The notes: a model not told the origin generated them from the sequence alone. A stretch of 5,940 nucleotides of DNA from Candidatus Omnitrophota bacterium (GCA_020430005.1 JAGQKQ010000115.1:1-5940); one strand, 5' to 3'; shown: positions 1-5,940, counted from the first letter of the stretch. Numbers and translations: made by a program.

Positions 1-1334
1 ATAAGCGCCGGTTGATGAATATTTTCGGCTTTGACCTTTTCAACAATGGATGTCAACGGCGCAATGACCATCTGCTGGTCATCCCGTGTTCCGTTGGAAA
101 TAACCGCTACTGGCATGGTTTTATCCCGGCCGGTATCCAATAAGGCCTGGACGATAGCTTCCAATTTCGTTAATCCCATCAGAAAAACAATGGTGTCTGT
201 ATCAGGAATCTTTATAGACTGCGGTTGATTGTCGTGCTCATCTTTGCCGTGACCGCTGACAAACGCGACCGAAGACGAAACATCTCTGGCTGTCAATGGC
301 ATACCAAGCGTGGATGGAATTCCCGTCGCAGAACTGACCCCCGGGATCACATTCACCTGAACATGAAAGCTCTTTAAATACGAAAGCTCTTCCGCGCCGC
401 GGCCGAAAATAAACGGGTCCCCGCCTTTTAACCGGACAACATTTTTTCCCTGCCGAACATGATCCAGAATCATTTTCGAAAGCTCGGCCTGCGGAAGCGA
501 ATGCTTTCCTTTCCGTTTACCAACACTAACACATTTGGCTTGCGGGGCATGCTGGATTAAAGATGGATGCGCCAGATAGTCATATAAAACAATATCCGCG
601 TCCTGCAACGCTTTGATTCCTTTCACTGTGATTAAATCCGGATCACCGGGACCGGCCCCGACAAGCGTGACATCACCATAATTCAACCGGCAATCGATCG
701 GCGCGAAAATTTTACGCAAATGATAATCCAAAGAACGCCCGGTAATAGCCAACTGTCCTTGCAACGGCGCCGCCGGCCAGGGCATAATATCTGTAATGCG
801 GCCTTCCAATCCTAAACGTTTAAGAGCAACAGTGGCAATGATCACACCATCGCAGGTCCCGTCGTCAACCATCGCGATGCGTTCCTCAATCGTTCCACGG
901 ATATTTACAAGTTCCACGTCCGGATTGAGCGCGGCGACTTCCTTTTTACGCAAAGTGCTGCTGGTTCCAACCTTCGCCCCTTTTGGTAAATCTTTAAAAG
1001 ATGCACGACCGACAAAGGCATCTGTCTCATCAACCGCTCGAGTTAAAGCCAGAATGGAAATTCCGTGGGGAAGTTCTTGCGGAAGGTCCTTCGCGCTATG
1101 AATGGCAATATCAATGTCCTTATTTAAAAGGGCTTGATCAACAGCGTCTGTAAAAAAATTGTCGGCAACGTTAGCCTGGTCCAGAGGGGTTGATTTATCC
1201 GTGTCGCCTCCGGTCTGAAAGGTCCGGCCATCAAATTTGACTTTAATTCCCGCGCCTTCTAAAAGCGTTTTCACCTCTTCAACCTGTACTAATGCCAAGC
1301 GGCTGCCGCGCGATCCAACTTTTAATGTTTCCAT
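1..1334 (-). CDS. HemC-CobA fusion: short hydroxymethylbilane synthase joined to uroporphyrinogen-III C-methyltransferase (3' end outside window)
   Basis: 444 codons are visible from the ATG at 1334, and the frame is still open at the left edge. Residues 1-215 are HemC-like (porphobilinogen deaminase, four porphobilinogens to hydroxymethylbilane). They carry SRGSRLAL near residue 8, AIHSAKDLP (77-85, catalytic Asp equivalent D83), RGTIEER (146-152) and LKRLGLE (171-177). HemC domain 3, with its cofactor cysteine motif (EGGCQVP in E. coli), is absent. SUMT starts immediately at about residue 219: VGAGPGDPDLITVKG (225-239), RLKGGDPFIFGRGAEE (301-316), VIPGVSSATGIP (329-340), PLTARD (346-351) and ISNGTRDD (412-419). 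SUMT adds two methyl groups from S-adenosylmethionine to uroporphyrinogen III, giving precorrin-2. The visible part reaches almost the usual end of SUMT, so the protein either stops soon or continues into another domain such as HemD. The start is preceded by only a weak GGA (1341-1343), but it matches the normal HemC N-terminus. Both domains are likely cytosolic. Confidence 0.93.
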   Translation of the reverse strand, partial: METLKVGSRGSRLALVQVEEVKTLLEGAGIKVKFDGRTFQTGGDTDKSTPLDQANVADNFFTDAVDQALLNKDIDIAIHSAKDLPQELPHGISILALTRAVDETDAFVGRASFKDLPKGAKVGTSSTLRKKEVAALNPDVELVNIRGTIEERIAMVDDGTCDGVIIATVALKRLGLEGRITDIMPWPAAPLQGQLAITGRSLDYHLRKIFAPIDCRLNYGDVTLVGAGPGDPDLITVKGIKALQDADIVLYDYLAHPSLIQHAPQAKCVSVGKRKGKHSLPQAELSKMILDHVRQGKNVVRLKGGDPFIFGRGAEELSYLKSFHVQVNVIPGVSSATGIPSTLGMPLTARDVSSSVAFVSGHGKDEHDNQPQSIKIPDTDTIVFLMGLTKLEAIVQALLDTGRDKTMPVAVISNGTRDDQQMVIAPLTSIVEKVKAENIHQPAL

Positions 1335-1377
1335 ATTTTTTCCGTTATTATTAAAAATACTCTTTTAAAGAAGGGGT

Positions 1378-1386
1378 ATTATAACA
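1378..1386 (-). promoter_or_regulatory. Extended -10 promoter for hemC-cobA
   Basis: On the minus strand the gap upstream of hemC-cobA reads TGTTATAAT. This is a perfect sigma-70 -10 hexamer (1378-1383) preceded by the TGn extension (1384-1386). No good -35 hexamer is present at the expected spacing, where the sequence is a T-run, but extended -10 promoters often work without one. Transcription would start near 1371, giving a leader of roughly 35-40 nt. The site suggests that hemC-cobA can be expressed independently of the lipase gene. Confidence 0.5.
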
Positions 1387-1400
1387 CATTGCCGAATGGG

Positions 1401-1424
1401 AAAAAACTTTATTCTGGGGCAGAA
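1401..1424 (-). terminator. Weak candidate intrinsic terminator after the patatin gene
   Basis: Just after the patatin stop codon the minus strand has TTCTG-CCC-CAGAA (1424 to 1412), a perfect 5-bp stem with a 3-nt loop. A short spacer and six T residues (1406-1401) follow. The stem is short and the T-run is not directly adjacent, so termination would be inefficient at best. Its place between the stop codon and the extended -10 element fits a transcription-unit boundary. Confidence 0.3.
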
Positions 1425-1425
1425 C

Positions 1426-3537
1426 TTATGCTGCGGATGGTTTATTCTGTTCCGCGGAAACAAGGCTCTTCAGCTCCGGAAGGACATTCTCGGCCGCCTT
1501 TTCCCCGGCCGCGATCAACTCATCAACACGATTCAACTCGAACCAGTTGATCCCAACAAGGTCAGGATGCATATAAATATCGGCCTGGCGGGCACTTTGT
1601 TCGGAAATAACATATTCGGTCGCCTGCAATGTGCGCACGATAATATCGGAAATATTTGGTGAAAGAAATCTCATCAGACCTCTATTAATTCGAAAACCAA
1701 TATAACCTAACGGACTCCTCCAAAAACTTTTCTTCGCCTTTTCCTCAAGCTCACGTTTGACAATGTCAAACCCTTCAGAGCAATCTTCCGGGCTTTGCAA
1801 CACATTGACCGCGATAATTTTATTGATCCCGCGGGACGCACAGACATTGGTCGGCAAAGGATTGAGAACACCGCCGTCAATCAAGACCTGATCACCGACT
1901 TTCACCGGCGTGATAACTCCCGGAATGGCCACACTTTTACGCACAGCATCAACCAGTGAACCGCTATCGACAACAACCTCTTCCCGTCGGATTAGATCAT
2001 AGGTAATAATTTTCAACGGAATCGTAGAACTGTAAAATGTCTTATCACCGAGATGTTTTCTCAGCCAGCGTTTAATCAACCGTCCTCCGATTAATCCCGA
2101 TATAGGGATCACCGGATCAAACAACTTCAACATATTAAGTTTCTTCTCGAATTCCCGGGCAACAAGCTCCAGCTCAGCCGCGTTTTTACCACTGCACCAG
2201 ATAGCCGCCACCAAAGCTCCCATACTACTACCGACAACCATATCCACCGGAATATTTTCTCTTTCCAGAACTCTAATCACACCGATATGCGCGACACCCA
2301 GCGCGGCCCCTCCACCGAGGACCAGCCCGACACGAACACCACCAATCTCACGAGCAATTCTTCGAACGGTTTTGCAATATTCGCTGGACTCCTGGCATTG
2401 CATAAACATTAAGGTATTCGATGGCAGCGATTCTTTTAAATCTTCGCGCTGAACACTCGGCAGACTTGTGTAAACGCTATAATCGATGGATTTATCAATC
2501 TCTTCAAATGTTAAATACATCCGCTCGTGATGCGCCCTGATAATAACTTTGATCGCTTCCGCCCGAAACTTCTCTTTTAAATTCAATTCCAGCTGATCAA
2601 TAACCCGACGGACCATTCCCAAATCTTTTTTCTTATCTGTCACCAAAAGGTGAACCTGATCGGATTGGGTTAACGTCGTGATGACCTTTTCATCCATATG
2701 ATTCGGCAAATCAACCACGACATAATGATAATCCCCGACCAGAGCACTGACTAAAGGACTGATCTGCTTTTTGGCCGCCTCATCATCCTTTTCAAAATAA
2801 ACATTCAGCAAATCAATAGGTAAATCATTTTTAATAACACTCTGCATAATCCGTTCATGATCCCCGACAATTTCAGTAACCGAAACGGGCGGAGTTTTCC
2901 ATTCCAGTGAAGCCTGGGTCGCGCGGCTGTCAACGGATGGATCTTCCGTGGAACGGACGCTCGGATGGATACTGACAAAAATAATTTTCTTATTGGTTTC
3001 TTTTTGTAAAGACAAAGCCAGATTAGCCGCGTAAGTGGAGCTTCCTGTTCCGGTGACAGGACTGTAAATACTGATAATCGTACTTTGAAAGATTGTCTTC
3101 TTCCCCGTTACATTACGACGGACACGCTGAGAAAGATTCTGACTCAATTCAATCGCCAGTTGAGGCATGGACTTTAACAGTCTTTCAAATTCTGTTTTGG
3201 GAATCTGAAGCACGACCGAATCATTGATCGCTTCAAAGGTAAGAGAATGGTTTTCTCCCGTCAAAAGAGAGATAATCCCAAAATGCATGCCACGGTGAAT
3301 AAATTCAATATTATCCTTAATTTCATTCAATTCACTATAGGCCTGTAATCGGCCGGAAATAAGACAATAAAAATAATCCGGTGGACTATCCTGACGCGCA
3401 ATGATATCCCCTTTTTTATATTCAACGATAATGGCCTTACGGGCAATTCTCTGGTGATCAAACCAGTTTAGAGAACTAAAGACGGGAATTTGACGAACAA
3501 AGTTAAAGCAGTTAAGAAATGACGATATCCCACTCAT
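1426..3537 (-). CDS. Patatin-like phospholipase/esterase with N-terminal CRP-like (cNMP-binding fold) and ParA-like domains
   Basis: 703-residue protein in three parts. Residues about 15-140 form a CRP/cNMP-binding-like beta-roll (KKGDIIARQDSPPDYFYCLISG start, GMHFGIISLL at 83-92). Residues about 150-395 resemble a MinD/ParA/CpaE-type P-loop domain: SPVTGTGSSTYAANLAL (159-175) at the Walker A position and VVVDLPN (273-279) at the Walker B position. Residues about 402-580 are a patatin lipase with oxyanion loop GGGAALG (408-414), nucleophile motif GSSMG (436-440, Ser438) and catalytic DGG (554-556, Asp554). The tail DIYMHPDL..INWFELNRVDELIAAG is typical of RssA/NTE-like patatins. The protein probably hydrolyses ester bonds in phospholipids or lysophospholipids at the membrane face; no signal peptide or clear transmembrane segment is seen. 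The lipase residues are intact, but the nucleotide-binding motifs of both N-terminal modules are degenerate, so they may act as protein or localisation modules. No Shine-Dalgarno precedes the start, yet the CRP-like domain begins within about 15 residues, which supports this ATG. Confidence 0.93.
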   Translation of the reverse strand: MSGISSFLNCFNFVRQIPVFSSLNWFDHQRIARKAIIVEYKKGDIIARQDSPPDYFYCLISGRLQAYSELNEIKDNIEFIHRGMHFGIISLLTGENHSLTFEAINDSVVLQIPKTEFERLLKSMPQLAIELSQNLSQRVRRNVTGKKTIFQSTIISIYSPVTGTGSSTYAANLALSLQKETNKKIIFVSIHPSVRSTEDPSVDSRATQASLEWKTPPVSVTEIVGDHERIMQSVIKNDLPIDLLNVYFEKDDEAAKKQISPLVSALVGDYHYVVVDLPNHMDEKVITTLTQSDQVHLLVTDKKKDLGMVRRVIDQLELNLKEKFRAEAIKVIIRAHHERMYLTFEEIDKSIDYSVYTSLPSVQREDLKESLPSNTLMFMQCQESSEYCKTVRRIAREIGGVRVGLVLGGGAALGVAHIGVIRVLERENIPVDMVVGSSMGALVAAIWCSGKNAAELELVAREFEKKLNMLKLFDPVIPISGLIGGRLIKRWLRKHLGDKTFYSSTIPLKIITYDLIRREEVVVDSGSLVDAVRKSVAIPGVITPVKVGDQVLIDGGVLNPLPTNVCASRGINKIIAVNVLQSPEDCSEGFDIVKRELEEKAKKSFWRSPLGYIGFRINRGLMRFLSPNISDIIVRTLQATEYVISEQSARQADIYMHPDLVGINWFELNRVDELIAAGEKAAENVLPELKSLVSAEQNKPSAA

Positions 3538-3552
3538 ACTATAGTTGTAAGT

Positions 3553-3612
3553 TATAAGAGGTAAGAATTAAGGTATTTCCGAAAAATCTTTACCTACCTC
3601 TTACCTCTTATA
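3553..3612. repeat. Intergenic inverted repeat, 14-bp perfect arms, with tandem heptamers
   Basis: Left arm TATAAGAGGTAAGA (3553-3566) is the exact reverse complement of the right arm (3599-3612). Inside lies a further 5-bp pair, AGGTA (3571-3575) with TACCT (3591-3595), around a 15-nt loop. The right arm overlaps a tandem ACCTCTT-ACCTCTT, which is a purine-rich AAGAGGT pair on the gene strand. The element fills most of the 89-bp gap between the dehydrogenase and patatin genes. No T-run follows on either strand, so it does not look like an intrinsic terminator. It could be an RNA hairpin that protects or attenuates the transcript, a dispersed genomic repeat, or a protein site. Confidence 0.65.
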
Positions 3613-3626
3613 TCTTAACTCTCCCT

Positions 3627-5486
3627 TTAGTCAGGTATAATAATTTCATCTTCCATCCACAAAAATTCGTCGGCCAGAATCTTCTTCGCAACGCTTAAAG
3701 ATTGACGGTCTGTATTTGTTCCGGCCCCTCTAAAGATATTCTCAATACGCGTACGGGCATTGTTACAATACAAATCGGCCAACTCCAACGCGTTTTGTTT
3801 TCCTTCTTCATTCTTGATAAGATGATCCGCATAAGAGCATGCGGACGCCATCGCAAATAATTCCGTACCGATATCCACTACACGGTTTAATACCGATTGC
3901 TTCGTCGCCAGCTTTTTCTGGTATTTCATCATTTTATGGAACACATTCCGGGCCAGACGACGGCTTCGCGATTTAACATACGCCATGTGTTTGCGCAAAA
4001 CCGGATGGCTGATATCTGATGATGAGAAAACCGGTAACCAAAGCCGTGGATACCACAACGCATACGATCCCATCATCGCGAATAATTTCTTAAGCTTCTG
4101 CCCTCCGGAAACACGCGGATTGAACAAATCCTGCACTTTACTTAAATGCGGATCTAACGCCTCACGGGCAATAAACAAATGCATAATTTCGGTTGTTCCT
4201 TCAATAATTAAGTTAATCCGCACATCCCGCAGCATCCGCTCCACGCCCCAGCCGTGCACACCGCGTTCTTTCAAAGAGGATTCGTTTTCATATCCCTGAC
4301 CTCCACGGATCTGCAAAGTCTCATCCACAATCCACCAGCTTTGCACCGTACAGAAATTTTTCGCAATAGCCGCTTCAATCCGGATATCGTTCTTTTTATC
4401 ATCGGCCATAAATGAGGTCAGCCATGTCATCCCCGCCATAGCAAACGTGGCACTGGCCATGTTCGCCAGCTTTAAGGCGACACTTTCGTGTTTTCCGACA
4501 TTAGAGCCCCATTGCTCTCGCTCTAAAGACCACCGACGGGAAAGATTCAAACACCACTTGGCCACCCCGACAGAAGCTGCCGGCAACGTTAACCGCCCGG
4601 TGTTTAATGTTGTCAACGCCAGTTTTAATCCTTCGCCCTCGCCTAAAATAATATTCTCTTTAGGAACTTTAACATTATTAAAACGAATCAATCCGTTTTG
4701 AATACCATGAAGCCCCAGGAATTGACACCGATGAATGATCTCAAAACCAGGTGTATCTGTTTCCACAATAAAAGCGGTAATTTGTTTATGCTCTTTTCCA
4801 TGAACAATTTTAGGCGGCGTTACGGCCATGACAACAATAACATCCGCAATCAGACCGTTTGTACACCACAGTTTATCACCATTAATAAGAAAATAATTAC
4901 CATCTTCCGTAGGCGTGGCGGTGGTCGTCATCCGGCGGGGATCCGAACCCGCCTCCGGTTCGGTTAAGGCAAACGCGGAAATAGCCCCTTTACCAAACAT
5001 CGGCAGATATTTTTTCTTTTGCGCTTCTGTTCCGAATAATTTTAATGGCTGAGGAACACCGATACTTTGATGCGCGGATAAAAGAACCGCCGTGGACGCA
5101 CAATAGCTGGAAACCAAATGCATAGCCCGGTTATAATTCACCTGGCTCATTCCCAATCCACCGTATTCTTCGGGAATCTTTATGGCAAAGGCCTTTAATT
5201 CCGCAAGGCCTTTATAGACATGTTCAGGAATCGTTCCGGTTTTATCAACTTCCGCGGGATCAAGATTTTCTTCAAGAAATTTTTTAAGACGAGCCACAAA
5301 CGCATCGCCTTTGGCTTTATCTTCGGCTGATTGTTCAGGAAAAGGACATATAAGAGATGTATCGGGAAAACCGTGAAATAATTGCAGGGCGAAGCTTGGG
5401 TGATGCCATTCTGTTTCTCTGGACTGTTCGGCCAGTTCCAGCGAAGCTTTTTCCTCTTCGCTGATACTCTTATCGAACATGCTCAT
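3627..5486 (-). CDS. Acyl-CoA dehydrogenase, VLCAD/ACAD9-like long form
   Basis: 619-residue FAD flavoprotein that would oxidise an acyl-CoA to the trans-2-enoyl-CoA, passing electrons to an electron-transfer flavoprotein; this is the first step of fatty-acid beta-oxidation. The catalytic fold spans residues about 60-445: IPEEYGGLG (104-112), FALTEPEAGSD (172-182, flavin and substrate contacts), KLWCTNG (205-211), EREQWG (322-327), QIRGGQGYE (392-400) and IIEGTTEI (427-434). The catalytic base would be Glu429, the position used by short-, medium- and very-long-chain dehydrogenases rather than the isovaleryl type. About 170 extra residues follow (450-619), as in the VLCAD/ACAD9 class and some long bacterial FadE proteins. 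They include a hydrophobic, basic stretch around GSYALWYPRLWLP (473-485) and KSRSRRLARNVF (505-516), which might associate with the membrane. The length suggests long-chain substrates, but specificity cannot be read from sequence. The start is fixed by a strong ribosome binding site. Confidence 0.95.
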   Translation of the reverse strand: MSMFDKSISEEEKASLELAEQSRETEWHHPSFALQLFHGFPDTSLICPFPEQSAEDKAKGDAFVARLKKFLEENLDPAEVDKTGTIPEHVYKGLAELKAFAIKIPEEYGGLGMSQVNYNRAMHLVSSYCASTAVLLSAHQSIGVPQPLKLFGTEAQKKKYLPMFGKGAISAFALTEPEAGSDPRRMTTTATPTEDGNYFLINGDKLWCTNGLIADVIVVMAVTPPKIVHGKEHKQITAFIVETDTPGFEIIHRCQFLGLHGIQNGLIRFNNVKVPKENIILGEGEGLKLALTTLNTGRLTLPAASVGVAKWCLNLSRRWSLEREQWGSNVGKHESVALKLANMASATFAMAGMTWLTSFMADDKKNDIRIEAAIAKNFCTVQSWWIVDETLQIRGGQGYENESSLKERGVHGWGVERMLRDVRINLIIEGTTEIMHLFIAREALDPHLSKVQDLFNPRVSGGQKLKKLFAMMGSYALWYPRLWLPVFSSSDISHPVLRKHMAYVKSRSRRLARNVFHKMMKYQKKLATKQSVLNRVVDIGTELFAMASACSYADHLIKNEEGKQNALELADLYCNNARTRIENIFRGAGTNTDRQSLSVAKKILADEFLWMEDEIIIPD

Positions 5487-5490
5487 TGAA

Positions 5491-5497
5491 CACCTCC
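5491..5497 (-). promoter_or_regulatory. Strong ribosome binding site of the acyl-CoA dehydrogenase gene
   Basis: The minus strand reads GGAGGTG followed by TTCA and ATG. The GGAGG core sits 6 nt from the ATG at 5486 and 12 nt from the second in-frame ATG at 5480. This favours the first start. It is the best ribosome binding site of the four genes. The ferredoxin gene also has a good one, AAGGAGA at 5907-5913, while the patatin gene has none and hemC-cobA has only a weak GGA. Confidence 0.8.
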
Positions 5498-5536
5498 ATT
5501 GGTTTCAATGTGGTAATTTCATATATACCTCTGAAA

Positions 5537-5563
5537 ATACTAAGGTTATATCCGCTTTAGTAT
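5537..5563. promoter_or_regulatory. Dyad upstream of the acyl-CoA dehydrogenase gene, possible operator
   Basis: ATACTAAGG (5537-5545) and CTTTAGTAT (5555-5563) form 9-bp inverted arms with one mismatch around a 9-bp AT-rich centre. The dyad lies about 50-77 bp before the dehydrogenase start. It overlaps or abuts TATACT-like sequences on the minus strand (a tandem TATACTTATACT spans about 5561-5572) that could act as a -10 box. No convincing -35 element is visible. The size and position would suit a dimeric repressor, as is common upstream of acyl-CoA dehydrogenase genes, but nothing identifies the regulator. Confidence 0.3.
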
Positions 5564-5610
5564 AAGTATACCTGTTATTTATTCCCCCTGCTTTATTTTT
5601 TTATCTTTTT

Positions 5611-5901
5611 TTAGTCTATCGAAAGATATGTTTTCGCCAAAAATTCTACATCTTCCTCTGTAACTTGCGTATGCCACACATTATCCGGATACACCATGAC
5701 ATTACATCCCTGACCGCAATATCCTAAACAGGTCGCCTGGGCGACACGAATACGCGGATGAAGTCCGCGTTGTTTGGCAATATTACGTAACGCCCGGAAA
5801 ATGGCCGGTCCATTTTGGTCGCCGCAACATACCTTTTCACCCTTCATATCATTTGTGCAGACAAAAATTTGTTTTTCAAAAGGAACAGCTTCTGTTTTCA
5901 T
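5611..5901 (-). CDS. Thioredoxin-like [2Fe-2S] ferredoxin
   Basis: 96-residue soluble electron carrier of the thioredoxin-fold [2Fe-2S] ferredoxin family (relatives include the Aquifex-type ferredoxin and NuoE-like domains). The cluster ligands are probably Cys15 (FVCTND), Cys26 (VCCGD), Cys58 and Cys62 (TCLGYCGQG). The following VMVYPDNVWHTQVTEEDVEFL is the usual C-terminal signature of the family. Cys25 and Cys66 are additional. Length and cysteine order fit a complete stand-alone protein with no signal peptide. The start has AAGGAGA five bases upstream (5907-5913). It is the first gene visible on this strand and lies 124 bp before the dehydrogenase. Acyl-CoA dehydrogenases normally pass electrons to electron-transfer flavoprotein, so a direct partnership is not implied, and its redox partner is unknown. 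Confidence 0.92.
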   Translation of the reverse strand: MKTEAVPFEKQIFVCTNDMKGEKVCCGDQNGPAIFRALRNIAKQRGLHPRIRVAQATCLGYCGQGCNVMVYPDNVWHTQVTEEDVEFLAKTYLSID

Positions 5902-5940
5902 ATTATTCTCCTTCTTTCAAAGTTCTATGATCTAAGATCT

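Noticed and set aside
687..702. HemC-SUMT fusion as a frameshift or assembly artefact
   Set aside because: The frame is continuous through the junction, and the HemC part ends where I recall short chlamydial HemC ending, so the fusion looks genuine.
796..1101. Plus-strand open frame over hemC-cobA
   Set aside because: It lies wholly inside the HemC coding region on the other strand and shows no recognisable motifs. The other plus-strand frames (31-228, 1396-1662, 3985-4299, 4447-4701, 4698-4967) are rejected for the same reason: all or nearly all of each lies over a gene on the minus strand.
3553..3612. Inverted repeat as an intrinsic terminator of the dehydrogenase gene
   Set aside because: The arms are AT-rich, the loop is over 30 nt, and no T-run follows the hairpin on either strand.
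3538..3626. Tandem ACCTCTT copies as a CRISPR or satellite array
   Set aside because: Only two adjacent copies with no spacers; they are better described as part of the inverted repeat.
5580..5612. T-rich stretch after the ferredoxin gene as a plus-strand terminator
   Set aside because: No stable hairpin precedes the T-runs, and there is no plus-strand gene to terminate.
5929..5939. GATCT-A-AGATC palindrome upstream of the ferredoxin as an operator
   Set aside because: Arms of only 5 bp at the very edge of the window are too short to support a claim.

Overview
All four genes in this window lie on the minus strand. In transcription order they are a small thioredoxin-like [2Fe-2S] ferredoxin, a long VLCAD/ACAD9-type acyl-CoA dehydrogenase, a three-part protein (CRP-like domain, ParA-like domain, patatin lipase), and a tetrapyrrole fusion enzyme (HemC joined to CobA/SUMT) that runs off the left edge. 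The genes are separated by gaps of 124, 89 and 91 bp, with no overlaps. They may be read together, but each gap could hold its own control signals. I see no RNA genes, insertion sequences or CRISPR arrays, and no credible plus-strand gene.

The organism is a bacterium of moderate GC. The best clue to its identity is the HemC part of the fusion. It is a short form that lacks domain 3 and the dipyrromethane-anchoring cysteine. From memory, its motifs (FFTD, AIHSAKDLP, RGTIEER, LQG-LAIT, a terminal PI-x-C) resemble the short HemC of Chlamydia far more than E. coli HemC. This suggests the PVC superphylum, perhaps an uncultured group such as Omnitrophota. That placement is an inference and could not be checked here.

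Region by region: 5611-5901 encodes the ferredoxin. The gap at 5487-5610 contains a dyad that could be an operator and the strong ribosome binding site of the dehydrogenase (3627-5486). The gap at 3538-3626 is dominated by a 14-bp perfect inverted repeat with short tandem heptamers. The patatin protein follows at 1426-3537. A weak hairpin with a T-run and an extended -10 promoter occupy 1335-1425, ahead of hemC-cobA (1-1334, incomplete).

Functionally, the dehydrogenase and the patatin lipase could both act in lipid turnover, with the lipase releasing acyl chains and the dehydrogenase oxidising their CoA esters. The HemC-CobA fusion would convert porphobilinogen towards precorrin-2 for siroheme, alternative haem or cobalamin synthesis, given a HemD activity. 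That activity may be encoded just beyond the left edge. No sequence evidence ties the ferredoxin to either pathway.
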